DNA from: Streptomyces sp. SID13726 | Lineage (GTDB): Bacteria; Actinomycetota; Actinomycetes; Streptomycetales; Streptomycetaceae | Assembly (NCBI RefSeq): GCF_010548375.1 | Contig: NZ_JAAGLY010000006.1 | Location: 310,001-374,000, forward strand | Length of the DNA: 64,000 nucleotides | Direction: 5' to 3' | Shown here: positions 33,601 to 41,901 of the stretch, piece by piece | Position numbering within the stretch: position 1 is the stretch's first letter | Layout: each line of letters opens with the position of its first letter | The notes under the pieces: generated by a model | What the model was told of the DNA's origin: nothing | Database searches by the model: none | The model's input: the letters and a program-made list of their open reading frames with translations, nothing else | Program-made: the position numbers and the translations under genes

Positions 33601-35235
33601 ATGTCCGACGCCTGCGTCGTCTGCTCGAACCTCTCCTTCTCCTGGCCCGACGACACCCCCGTGTTCCAGGGCGTGTCCTTCTCCGTGCCCGTGGGCCGCA
33701 CCGGCCTGGTCGCCCCCAACGGCTCCGGCAAGAGCACCCTGCTCAAGCTGATCGCCGGTGAACTCAAGCCCACGGGCGGCTCGTTGACCGTCGGTGGCAC
33801 GCTCGGCCATCTCCCGCAGAGCCTGCCGCTCACCGGGAATCTCACCGTCGCGGAGGTGCTCGGCGTCGCCGACGTGATCCGCGCCCTGGACGCCGTCGAG
33901 TCCGGGGACGTCGGCGAGGAGCACTTCGCCGTCATCGGCGACGACTGGGACATCGAGGAGCGCACCCGCGCCCAGCTCGACCGCCTCGGCCTGACCGAAC
34001 TCACCCTGGACCGCGGCCTCGGCACGCTCAGCGGCGGCCAGATCGTCTCCCTGGGACTCGCCGCCCAGCTCCTCAAGCGCCCGGACGTGCTGCTGCTCGA
34101 CGAGCCGACCAACAACCTCGACCTGGAAGCCCGGCACCGGCTGTACGACGTACTGGACGACTTCAACGGCTGTCTCCTGCTGGTCAGCCACGACCGCGAA
34201 CTGCTCGACCGCATGGACCGGATCGCCGAACTCGGCAGCACCGAACTGCGGTTCTACGGCGGTGACTTCACCGCGTACGAGGAAGCCGTGCGCGCCGAGC
34301 GGGAGGTCGCCGAGAAGAACGTCCGCAACGCCGAGCAGGAACTCAAGCGGGAGAAGCGGGAGTTGCAGCAGGCCCGCGAGCGCGCCGAGCGCCGGGCGAG
34401 CAACGCCGCCCGCAACCTCAAGAGCGCCGGTCTGCCGCGTATCTTCGCCGGCACCATGAAGCGGGGCGCGCAGGAGTCCGCGGGCCGGGCCGGGCAGATG
34501 CACGCCTCGCGGGTCGGCGAGGCCAAGTCCCGCCTCGACGAGGCCGGGCTCGCACTCCGCGACGAGCAGCGCCTCGCCCTGGACCTGCCCGACACCCAAG
34601 TGCCCGCGGGGCGGACCCTCTTCCTCGGCGAGGGGATGCGGGCCCGGCTCGGCGACAGGGCGGTGTTCGCCGTGGACGGTGTCACCCTGAGCATCCGCGG
34701 CCCCGAGCGCATCGCACTCACCGGGCCCAACGGCGCGGGAAAGACCACCCTGTTGCGCCTGATCACCGGTGAACTCACCCCGGACGGCGGGGAGATCACC
34801 CGCAACGACGGCCGGATCGCCTATCTCTCACAGCGCCTCGACCTGCTGGACCCGGACCGTACCGTGGCGGAGAACTTCGCCCTGTCCGCGCCCGAACGGC
34901 CCGAGGCGGAGCGGATGAACATCCTGGCCCGCTTCCTCTTCCGGGGCGCCCGCGCGCATCTGCCGGTCCACGTGCTCTCCGGCGGCGAACGGCTCCGCGC
35001 CACCCTCGCCTGCGTCCTGTGTGCCGAACCGGCCCCGCATCTGCTGCTGCTCGACGAGCCGACCAACAACCTCGACCTGGTGAGCGTGGGCCAGTTGGAG
35101 AGTGCGCTCAACTCCTACCGGGGCGCCTTCGTCGTGGTCAGCCACGACGAGCGGTTCCTCGCCGCGATCGGGGTGGACCGACGGCTGCGGCTGGCCGACG
35201 GGACACTCCGGGAGACGGGAGCCCCCGAGGTGTGA
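33601..35235 (+). CDS. ABC-F protein, probable ribosome-protection resistance factor
   Basis: Soluble tandem ABC ATPase of 544 aa without membrane segments. Domain one has Walker A APNGSGKST (38-46), signature LSGGQ and LLLDEPTNNLDLEARH. Domain two has GPNGAGKTT, LSGGERLR and LLLDEPTNNLDL. The linker (about 215-300) is rich in Glu, Arg and Lys, with EREVAEKNVRNAEQELKREKRELQQ predicted as the two-helix interdomain arm that reaches the ribosomal P/E site. ABC-F proteins expel macrolides, lincosamides or streptogramins from the ribosome. The leader at 33424-33507 argues for antibiotic induction. The drug class is not readable. Confidence 0.85.
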   Translation: MSDACVVCSNLSFSWPDDTPVFQGVSFSVPVGRTGLVAPNGSGKSTLLKLIAGELKPTGGSLTVGGTLGHLPQSLPLTGNLTVAEVLGVADVIRALDAVESGDVGEEHFAVIGDDWDIEERTRAQLDRLGLTELTLDRGLGTLSGGQIVSLGLAAQLLKRPDVLLLDEPTNNLDLEARHRLYDVLDDFNGCLLLVSHDRELLDRMDRIAELGSTELRFYGGDFTAYEEAVRAEREVAEKNVRNAEQELKREKRELQQARERAERRASNAARNLKSAGLPRIFAGTMKRGAQESAGRAGQMHASRVGEAKSRLDEAGLALRDEQRLALDLPDTQVPAGRTLFLGEGMRARLGDRAVFAVDGVTLSIRGPERIALTGPNGAGKTTLLRLITGELTPDGGEITRNDGRIAYLSQRLDLLDPDRTVAENFALSAPERPEAERMNILARFLFRGARAHLPVHVLSGGERLRATLACVLCAEPAPHLLLLDEPTNNLDLVSVGQLESALNSYRGAFVVVSHDERFLAAIGVDRRLRLADGTLRETGAPEV

Positions 35236-35315
35236 GCCGCCGGCGTGTGCAGTGGCCCGCGACCGAGGCTCCGTGCCCGGCGGGCCGACCACCGAACACG
35301 TCGGACGGACCTCCC

Positions 35316-36938
35316 ATGCCCCAGCCCGCCCTGCTCGCCCACGACCTCGTCCGCACCCTGGGCGGCCGTCGTGTCCTCGACGGCGTCTCCCTGACCGCCT
35401 CCCCCGGCCGCCGTATCGGCCTGATCGGGGAGAACGGCGTCGGCAAGTCCACCCTGCTCCGGGTGCTGGCCGGCGTCGACGAACCCGACGCGGGAACCGT
35501 CACCCGCCCCCGCGACCTCGGCTTCCTCCACCAGGAGATGCCGTTCGACACCGGCGCCACCCTCGCCGCGGTCCTGGACGAGGCGCTGCGCGAGGCCCGC
35601 GAGGACCTCACAGAACTGGAGAGGCTCGGCGCGGAACTCGCCCGGGTCCCCGAGGCCGACCCCGGCCACCGGGAACTCCTCGACACCTACGGCCGCCGCC
35701 TCGAACAGGCCGAGGACCGGGAGTCCTGGGACGCCGACCGCCGCTCCGCCCTGGTACTGGACGGTCTGGGGCTCGGCGCACTCGCGCCCGACCGCGCGCT
35801 CGGCTCGCTCTCCGGCGGGCAGCGCGGGCGGCTGGCCCTGGCCGCGCTTCTCGTACGGCGGCCCCCGGCCCTGCTCATGGACGAGCCCACCAACCACCTC
35901 GACGACGGCGCCGCCGCCTTCCTGGAGGAACAACTCCGCGCCCTGCCCGGGACCGTCGTGCTCGCCGGCCACGACCGGGCCTTCCTCGACGCCGTCTGCA
36001 CCGATCTGATCGACCTGGACCCGGCGGTCGAAGGACCGGTGCGCTACGGCGGCAACTACAGCGCCTACCTGGCCGAGAAGCGCGCCGAGCGGGAGCGCTG
36101 GGAGCGGCGGTACGCCGAACAGCAGGAGGAACTGGCGGAGTTGCGCCAAGCGACGGGCGTGACCGCGCGCCGGGTCGCTCCGGACCGGGCACCGCGCGAC
36201 AACGAGAAGATGGGGTACGGCCATCGCGCGGGCCGGGTGCAGAGCCAGATCTCCCGCCGGGTCCGCAACGCCACCCGGCGGCTGGAGGAGCTGGAGCGCA
36301 CCCAGGTCGCGCAGCCCCCACGCCCGCTGCGCTTCGCCGCCGGCGACTTGGCCGCCCGTGCGGAGGAGGGCCCGCAGCCGCTCATCGCCCTGCACGACGT
36401 ACGGGTGCCCGGTCGGCTCGCCCTGTCCGGCCTGGAGGTGTCCGCGACCGACCGGCTGCTGGTCACGGGCGGCAACGGGACGGGCAAGTCGACCCTGCTC
36501 GCCGTACTCGCCGGGTGCCTCCCCGCAGAGGGCGAGGTGCGCAGGCGACACGGACTGACGGTCGGGCTGCTCGCCCAGGACACCGTGTTCGAGCGGCCCG
36601 AGCGCAAGGTCCACGACACCTACGCGCAGGCGCTCGGCCCGGCGCGGGCGGAGCAGGTGCCGCTGCGCTCCCTGGGCCTGCTGGCCGAGGCGGACCTGGA
36701 CAAGCAGGTCGGAGAGCTGTCCGTGGGGCAGCGCCGCCGGCTGGCCCTGGCCCTGCTGGTGGCCCGCCCGCCGCAGCTCCTCCTGCTCGACGAGCCCACC
36801 AACCACCTTTCCCCGCGCCTGTGCGACGAGTTGGAGAGGGCGCTGGGCACCGGCCCGGGCGCGATCGTGGTCGCGAGTCATGATCGCTGGCTGCGACGAC
36901 GGTGGCAGGGCCGTGAGATGCGGCTGGCCGCGCGATGA
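35316..36938 (+). CDS. Second ABC-F protein
   Basis: Tandem ABC ATPase of 540 aa from ATG 35316; the open frame begins earlier but overlaps the first ABC-F gene. Motifs: Walker A GENGVGKST and GGNGTGKST, signatures LSGGQRGR and LSVGQRRR (Gly replaced by Val in the second), Walker B LLMDEPTNHLDD and LLLDEPTNHLS. The linker (about 250-330) is highly charged, YLAEKRAERERWERRYAEQQEEL. The sequence resembles antibiotic-producer ABC-F resistance proteins (TlrC/OleB/SrmB group). It lies 80 bases downstream of the first ABC-F gene and is probably co-transcribed. Confidence 0.85.
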   Translation: MPQPALLAHDLVRTLGGRRVLDGVSLTASPGRRIGLIGENGVGKSTLLRVLAGVDEPDAGTVTRPRDLGFLHQEMPFDTGATLAAVLDEALREAREDLTELERLGAELARVPEADPGHRELLDTYGRRLEQAEDRESWDADRRSALVLDGLGLGALAPDRALGSLSGGQRGRLALAALLVRRPPALLMDEPTNHLDDGAAAFLEEQLRALPGTVVLAGHDRAFLDAVCTDLIDLDPAVEGPVRYGGNYSAYLAEKRAERERWERRYAEQQEELAELRQATGVTARRVAPDRAPRDNEKMGYGHRAGRVQSQISRRVRNATRRLEELERTQVAQPPRPLRFAAGDLAARAEEGPQPLIALHDVRVPGRLALSGLEVSATDRLLVTGGNGTGKSTLLAVLAGCLPAEGEVRRRHGLTVGLLAQDTVFERPERKVHDTYAQALGPARAEQVPLRSLGLLAEADLDKQVGELSVGQRRRLALALLVARPPQLLLLDEPTNHLSPRLCDELERALGTGPGAIVVASHDRWLRRRWQGREMRLAAR

Positions 36939-36996
36939 ACGCATATCCTCCGGCGAGCACCGCCCAGGACGGTGACTTTCCTTGCACTCCCCGACA

Positions 36997-37017
36997 GTCA
37001 CCTGTCAAAATGGTGAT
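36997..37017 (+). promoter_or_regulatory. CGNR-regulon operator, site 3, abutting the cgnr start codon
   Basis: GTCACC, core TGTCAAAAT, GGTGAT. The final base is immediately followed by the GTG at 37018. No Shine-Dalgarno is visible, so the mRNA may be leaderless and the bound repressor would sit on the start of transcription. This placement supports autoregulation. Confidence 0.6.
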
Positions 37018-37581
37018 GTGAATCTGAACCACGTCTTCGTCTGCGGGCACCCGGCCCTCGACTTCGCGGCCACCCTCCGCGCCCGGCGCTCGACCCGCTT
37101 CGAGATGTTCGTGACCCCGGAGCGGCTCAACGCTTGGTACCTGGAGTCGGGGCTCGTGGACGCGATCACTCCCGGTGAGGAGGACGACGTCCGGGCGGCG
37201 ACCACGGTACGCGAGGCCGTCTACCGGCTCGTCACCGACCGCCGCCTCGGCGAGGGCTTCGACCGTGAGGCCCTCGCCGTGCTCAACGCCGCCGCGCGCA
37301 AGGCTCCCGCGACACCGCAGCTCACCCTGGCGGGCCGGCACACCGACGCGACCCCGGAGCAGGCCCTGGCCACCGTCGCCCGCCAGGCCGTGGAGCTGCT
37401 GAGCGGCCCGGACGTCCCCCTGCTCAAGGAGTGCGGCAACCCCGAGTGCACCCGCGTCTACATCGACCGCTCGCGGGGCATGCGGCGGCAGTGGTGCGGC
37501 ATGGAGTCCTGCGGCAACAAGATCAAGGCGGCCGCGTACCGAGCCCGCAAGAAGGACACGCCCGCTTCGGCCACGCGCTGA
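37018..37581 (+). CDS. CGNR zinc-finger (ABATE-domain) regulator
   Basis: Protein of 187 aa from GTG 37018; an upstream in-frame start (36982) would run across the operator. The N-terminal ABATE domain begins NLNHVFVCGHPALDFAATLRARRSTRFEMF. The C-terminal CGNR zinc finger carries Cys139, Cys144, Cys160 and Cys165 (CGNPEC, WCGMESCGNK), followed by a basic tail AAAYRARKK. ABATE-CGNR proteins are common in actinobacteria, are believed to be transcription regulators and are largely uncharacterised. The 21-bp dyad touching its start codon and the four further copies near neighbouring genes suggest it is the cognate binding protein. Confidence 0.85.
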   Translation: MNLNHVFVCGHPALDFAATLRARRSTRFEMFVTPERLNAWYLESGLVDAITPGEEDDVRAATTVREAVYRLVTDRRLGEGFDREALAVLNAAARKAPATPQLTLAGRHTDATPEQALATVARQAVELLSGPDVPLLKECGNPECTRVYIDRSRGMRRQWCGMESCGNKIKAAAYRARKKDTPASATR

Positions 37582-37594
37582 TCAGACGGGTCAA

Positions 37595-38153
37595 GTGGAG
37601 GTCGTCGAGCGGGAGTTGACCGAGCCCTGGTCGGTCCCGGCCGCCCGTACGCCCACGGCGGCGACGTCGGCGTGCTGGTCCTGGCAGGCTCCAGCGGACG
37701 TGTCGACCGGGACAGGGCCCATCGGCGTCCTGGGCACCTCCAAGGGAGCCGAGGCCGCCCTGCTCACCGCCGTGCACGATCCGCGAGTCGACGCGGTCGT
37801 CGCCCTGTCCCCCACGTCCCTGGCCTGGTGCAACGTCGGACCAGGCCGTGACGGAGCGCAGCACCCGTATCGATCGTCGTGGAGCCGACGCCAACAGCCC
37901 CTCCCCCTTCGCCCCCTTGGACGACTCCTGGACTCCCCCAGCGGCGGAGATCCCGGTGGAGCGGGCCAGGGCCGACGTCCTCCTGGTCGCGGGCGGCGAC
38001 GACGTGATGTGGCCGTCCCTGTCCCACGCCGAGCGACTGGCCTCGCGCCGACGCTCGGCCGGGTCCGCCGTACGACTGGTCGCGCACCCCGACGCCGGCC
38101 ACCGGCCGCGTCTCCCCGGGGAGAGCCCCAGGCACTCCCGCCGGACGGCCTGA
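37595..38153 (+). pseudogene. Acyl-CoA thioesterase/BAAT-type hydrolase remnant
   Basis: Broken alpha/beta hydrolase of the bile-acid-CoA N-acyltransferase/thioesterase type, spread over three frames. Frame one gives VEVVERELTEPWSV. A second gives VLVLAGSSGRVDRDRA near 37672. The first returns with GPIGVLGTSKGAEAALLTAVHDPR (nucleophile Ser of GTSKG) to WCNVGPG. The third gives SPFAPLDDSWTP then AAEIPVERARADVLLVAGGDD to HPDAGHRPRLPGE (37905-38135). A segment between SWTP and AAEIP is deleted. It begins 13 bases after the CGNR gene, so it was probably once in its operon. Confidence 0.85.
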
Positions 38154-38164
38154 GCGTCGCCGAG

Positions 38165-38359
38165 CTACAGCCCCAGGTCGAGGGCCAGGCACGAGTAGTA
38201 CTTCCAGTTGCCCGCCGGGTCGTAGGAGGCGTTCGCCCCGCCGCCCGGTGCGGACTCCACCTCTTCGGTCATGTCCTCGAAGCGGATGCGCTCGGGGAGC
38301 TTGCCGAAGCGGGTGTGCCGGGCTGCCGTGTCGGCGTCCATGGCGAGGTCCTTGCTCAT
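38165..38359 (-). CDS. Small acidic conserved protein (64 aa)
   Basis: Protein of 64 aa from ATG 38359 with GGAG 9 bases upstream; the frame extends to 38413, but this runs into the operator. The sequence is charged, with RFGKLPERIRFEDMTEEVES in the middle and a Tyr/Trp-containing tail (YDPAGNWKYYSCLALDLGL). No signal or membrane segment and no family I recognise. A copy of the CGNR operator lies 50 bases upstream, so it probably belongs to that regulon. Confidence 0.65.
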   Translation of the reverse strand: MSKDLAMDADTAARHTRFGKLPERIRFEDMTEEVESAPGGGANASYDPAGNWKYYSCLALDLGL

Positions 38360-38408
38360 GGCCGTTCTCCACTTCCTGGACTGTGCGATCAGCGTGCACC
38401 TCAAGAGC

Positions 38409-38429
38409 GTCACCTGTCAAGACGGTGAC
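38409..38429 (+). promoter_or_regulatory. CGNR-regulon operator, site 4
   Basis: GTCACC, core TGTCAAGAC, GGTGAC, with both arms perfect. On the minus strand the core provides TTGACA as a -35 box facing the 64-aa gene, whose ATG lies 50 bases downstream. No clear -10 is visible. Confidence 0.65.
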
Positions 38430-38565
38430 GAACGAAGGGCGTCACCGCCTCGCGGGACCACGTGATGACCCCCGGGGCCCGAGAAAAGTGCGCGGCACAC
38501 CCGTCGAGTCATCGGTCTAACCGGTTACGGAAATCACCGCACAGCGCCACCCCGCCAAGGAGCGC

Positions 38566-40008
38566 TCAGACCGTGATCGTCTTGTACTCGGTGTACGTCC
38601 CGAGCCCCACCGCGCCGTACTCGCGCCCGATGCCGCTCGCCTTGAAGCCGCCGAACGGGCCGTCGAAGGCGACGGAGGCACCGTTGACCGTGACGGTTCC
38701 GGTGCGGATGCGGCGGGCGATCGCGAGGGCGTGGTCCTCGTCTGCGGACCAGATGCCGCCGGAGAGGCCGTACTCCGAGTCGTTGGCGATGCGGACGGCG
38801 TTGTCCTCGTCGTCGTAAGGGATGACGACCAGGACCGGGCCGAAGATCTCCTCCTGCGCGATCCGCATGGAGTTGTCGACGTCCGCGAAGACGGTCGGCG
38901 TGACGTAGTTGCCCCTCTCCAGGCCCTCGGGGATCTCCGGCCCGCCGGTGACCAGGCGGGCGCCCTCGTCGATGCCGAGCCGGATGTAGTCGCGGACCCG
39001 CTCCTGCTGGTCGGGGCGGATCATCGGGCCGATGAAGGTGTCGGGGTCGCTCGGGTCGCCCACCTTCAGCGACTCCACCAGCTCCTTCAGAGCGGCCACG
39101 ACCTCTTCGTACCGGCCGCGCGGGGCCAGGATCCTGGTCTGGGCGATGCAGGACTCGCCGTTGTTGAGCAAGGAGCCGAACTTCAGTCCCGCCACGGCCT
39201 TTTCGACGTCGGCGTCCGGCAGGATCACCGCGGCGGACTTGCCGCCCAGCTCCAGACTGACCCGCTTGAGCTGCTCGCCGGCGATCGAGGCGATCCGGCG
39301 GCCGGCCCGCGTCGAGCCGGTGAAGGCGATCTTGTCGACGTCCGGGTGGGACACCAGGTGTTCGCTGGTCTCGCGGTCTGCGGACAGGACGCTGATCACA
39401 CCCTCGGGCAGGCCCGTCCGCTCCAGCAGTTCGGCCAGGAAGCCCATGCTCAGCGAGTTCTCCGGGGACACCTTGAGGACCACGGAGTTGCCCGCGAGCA
39501 GGGCCGGGATGATCTTCGAAGTGGCCGAGGAGAAGGGCGAGTTCCACGGGATGACGGCGGCCACGACACCGATCGCCTCCCGGCGCACCACGCTGCGCAC
39601 CGGCGACGAGGGGTCGGAGGGCGCGAGCGTCTCCTCCCAGCCGAACTCCTCCGCCGCGCTGAGGTAGGCGTTCGCCTGCCGGGTCAGACCGGGCTGTCCT
39701 GCGCGGGTGAACCAGGCGGCCGAGCCGTTCTCCAACGAGATCAGGTGGGCCACCTTCTCCGCGCTCTCCTCACGCAAGGTGTTGAAGCGCCGTAGGACCG
39801 CGATCCGCTCCGCGGGCGGGGTCAGGCGCCACACCCCCGCGTCGAACGACGCACGCGCCGCGGCCACCGCACGGTCCACGTCGTCCGGCCGCGCCTGGAC
39901 CGCACGGCCGATCACCGTCCCGTCGTGGGGCGATCGGATGTCCAGCGGCTTCGGGTCGCTCGGGTCGGCCCAGGAGCCACCGATGTAGAGCCGGTCGTAG
40001 GTGATCAT
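38566..40008 (-). CDS. Aldehyde dehydrogenase
   Basis: NAD(P)-dependent aldehyde dehydrogenase of 480 aa from ATG 40008, with GGGAGGAAG 6 bases upstream; an earlier start at 40041 is unlikely. The catalytic Cys is in NNGESCIAQTR and the general-base Glu in SLELGGKSA. Cofactor-site segments are IPWNSPFSSATSKIIPALLAGN and FTGSTRAGRRI. It oxidises an aldehyde to the acid, but the substrate is not evident. It is divergent from the epoxide-hydrolase-like gene across 187 bp. Confidence 0.9.
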   Translation of the reverse strand: MITYDRLYIGGSWADPSDPKPLDIRSPHDGTVIGRAVQARPDDVDRAVAAARASFDAGVWRLTPPAERIAVLRRFNTLREESAEKVAHLISLENGSAAWFTRAGQPGLTRQANAYLSAAEEFGWEETLAPSDPSSPVRSVVRREAIGVVAAVIPWNSPFSSATSKIIPALLAGNSVVLKVSPENSLSMGFLAELLERTGLPEGVISVLSADRETSEHLVSHPDVDKIAFTGSTRAGRRIASIAGEQLKRVSLELGGKSAAVILPDADVEKAVAGLKFGSLLNNGESCIAQTRILAPRGRYEEVVAALKELVESLKVGDPSDPDTFIGPMIRPDQQERVRDYIRLGIDEGARLVTGGPEIPEGLERGNYVTPTVFADVDNSMRIAQEEIFGPVLVVIPYDDEDNAVRIANDSEYGLSGGIWSADEDHALAIARRIRTGTVTVNGASVAFDGPFGGFKASGIGREYGAVGLGTYTEYKTITV

Positions 40009-40045
40009 GCGCTTCCTCCCTCTCCAGGGCCTCACACCCAACCAT

Positions 40046-40071
40046 TAAGTGTCACATTACTGTAGCACTTA
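40046..40071. promoter_or_regulatory. Inverted repeat upstream of aldehyde dehydrogenase
   Basis: TAAGTG-N14-CACTTA, 38 bases upstream of the aldehyde dehydrogenase start, in an AT-richer stretch than its surroundings. A TetR-type regulator might bind it; the TetR gene at 41356 is the nearest candidate. Confidence 0.35.
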
Positions 40072-40112
40072 TCGTCGATACGCCCCGTGGCCGAAAACGC
40101 CAATCAGCCTTC

Positions 40113-40149
40113 GTCACCGGTTTGACAGGTGACGCACGCGATGTAAAAG
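40113..40149 (+). promoter_or_regulatory. CGNR-regulon operator, site 5, over a promoter
   Basis: GTCACC, core GGTTTGACA, GGTGAC at 40113-40133. The core contains TTGACA (40122-40127), followed after 16 bases by TAAAAG (40144-40149) as -10. The alpha/beta hydrolase ATG is 46 bases further. An operator covering the -35 box is a classic repression layout. Confidence 0.65.
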
Positions 40150-40195
40150 TCATCCCACCGAGAGCCACGGGGATCTCGCACAACGGAGGTTTCAG

Positions 40196-41257
40196 ATGAT
40201 CGGCAGGCGTACGTTCAACAAGGCCGTCGGCCTGGGCACCGGCGCGTTCGCGGCGACCAGGTCCCCCAACCCCACCGTGCCCGTGGTCACTTCCGGCACC
40301 CACGCGGGCTTCGGCACGCTCAAGCACGTCAAGGCGGGCGTCCTGGACGTCAGTTACGCGGAGGCCGGGCCCGCCCACGGCCCGGTCGTGATCTGCCTGC
40401 ACGGATGGCCGTACGACATCCACAGCTTCGTCGACGTCGCCCCGCTCCTCGCCGGCCTGGGCTACCGCGTCATCGTGCCCTACCTGCGCGGACACGGCGG
40501 CACCCGCTTCCTGTCGCGGAACACGCCCCGTACGGCCGAACAGTCCGCCGTCGCGCTGGACATCGTCGCTCTGATGGACGCCCTCAAGATCGACAAGGCG
40601 GTGCTCGCCGGTTTCGACTGGGGCTCGCGCACCGCCGACATCATCGCCGCGCTGTGGCCCGAGCGCGTCAAGGCCCTTGTCTCCACCGGCGGTTACCTGA
40701 TCACCGACCGCAAGGCACAGCTGGAGCCCGCCGCCCCGGCCGTCGAGCACAACTGGTGGTACCAGTGGTACTTCGCCACCGAGCGCGGCAAGAAGGCCAT
40801 GGAGGACGTGGCCGAGCGGCTCGCCCTGTGCCGCTATGTGTGGACCCTCGTCTCCCCCAACTGGAGCTTCGACGAAGCCACTTACCAACGCACCGCCGAG
40901 GCCTTCAAGAACCCCGACTACGCGGCCGTCGTGCTCTTCAACTACCGCTGGCGCATCGGGCTCGTCGAGGGGGAGCACCGCTACGACCGCTACGAGAAGC
41001 GGCTCGCCGCCCAACCTCCCGTCCACGTACCGACGGTCACGCTGGACCCGGCCCTCGACCCGTTCACCCCGCCCGGCGACGGCTCCGCCTACCGCGACCA
41101 CTTCACGGGCCCGTATCTGCACCGCACCCTCGCGGACGTCGGCCACAACGTGCCGCAGGAGGCGCCCGGCGCCTTCGCCCAGGCGGTCGTGGACGCGGAC
41201 CGCCTCACGCTCGCCGGTACCGCCACAGAGCGCGCCGCCCGCGCCACGGCCCACTGA
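40196..41257 (+). CDS. Epoxide-hydrolase-like alpha/beta hydrolase
   Basis: Alpha/beta hydrolase of 353 aa. The oxyanion motif is HGWP (69-72) and the nucleophile elbow GFDWGS carries Asp141 rather than Ser, as in epoxide hydrolases and haloalkane dehalogenases. The catalytic His is in DVGHNVPQEAPGAF near the end. The N-terminus IGRRTFNKAVGLGTGAFAAT resembles a weak Tat signal, so export is possible but uncertain. GGAGG precedes the ATG. Upstream lies a CGNR operator over the promoter. Confidence 0.85.
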   Translation: MIGRRTFNKAVGLGTGAFAATRSPNPTVPVVTSGTHAGFGTLKHVKAGVLDVSYAEAGPAHGPVVICLHGWPYDIHSFVDVAPLLAGLGYRVIVPYLRGHGGTRFLSRNTPRTAEQSAVALDIVALMDALKIDKAVLAGFDWGSRTADIIAALWPERVKALVSTGGYLITDRKAQLEPAAPAVEHNWWYQWYFATERGKKAMEDVAERLALCRYVWTLVSPNWSFDEATYQRTAEAFKNPDYAAVVLFNYRWRIGLVEGEHRYDRYEKRLAAQPPVHVPTVTLDPALDPFTPPGDGSAYRDHFTGPYLHRTLADVGHNVPQEAPGAFAQAVVDADRLTLAGTATERAARATAH

Positions 41258-41355
41258 CAGCTGTCACAGCGGCGAGGCATTCAGTGGCGGGATACTCCAC
41301 ACCTGAGAGGCTCTAGAACCCTCAGGTTCCTCAGTCGCCCGCTACCCTGGTCGCG

Positions 41356-41895
41356 ATGAGAGCCGACGCAGCACGCAATCTGGAAGCCGTCCTGACCACC
41401 GGCGCCCGCATGCTCGCCACCGACCCGGGCACGAGCATCGCTGCCATCGCCACAGAGGCGGGCGTGGACCGGCGTACCGTCTACCGGCGGTTCGCCTCCC
41501 GCGAGGAACTGCTCGGGGCGATCTACGAAGCCCGGCTGACCGCCATCGAGCGGGCCATCGAGGACGCGCGGCTCGGCGAGGCACCGGTCGCCGTCGCCCT
41601 GCACCGCTATGTCGAGAACATCATCGCGGTCAACCGCACCTGGCCCGTCGACCTCGCCCGCATGCTCGCCGACGACTCGGTGCACGCGCGTCGCGACGCG
41701 AGCATCGCCGAGGTGGACGCCTTCCTCCGGCGGGCCACCGACGAGGGTCTGCTGCGTCCCGGCCTGCCGAGCGGGTGGACGAGCGCGCTCCTCCCCCAGC
41801 TGATGCACCTGGTGTCCCGGCAACTGCCCCGGCTCAGCCCCGCGCAGGCGGCGGACGTCGTCGTGGACACCCTGCTCAACGGCCTCGGCGCCTGA
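41356..41895 (+). CDS. TetR-family regulator
   Basis: TetR regulator of 179 aa. The helix-turn-helix covers about residues 10-55 (SIAAIATEAGVDRRTVYRRFASREELLGAIYEA). The C-terminal domain is short and helical. A TACCCT hexamer 7 bases before the ATG and the absence of a ribosome site suggest a leaderless mRNA. It may regulate the neighbouring hydrolase or aldehyde dehydrogenase. It is convergent with pheA, with 6 bases between the stops. Confidence 0.88.
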   Translation: MRADAARNLEAVLTTGARMLATDPGTSIAAIATEAGVDRRTVYRRFASREELLGAIYEARLTAIERAIEDARLGEAPVAVALHRYVENIIAVNRTWPVDLARMLADDSVHARRDASIAEVDAFLRRATDEGLLRPGLPSGWTSALLPQLMHLVSRQLPRLSPAQAADVVVDTLLNGLGA

Positions 41896-41901
41896 GTCGG
41901 T

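Noticed and set aside
36968..36974. Extra GGTGAC half-site upstream of the CGNR operator
   Set aside because: A lone half-site without the TGTCAA core is expected by chance in this composition.
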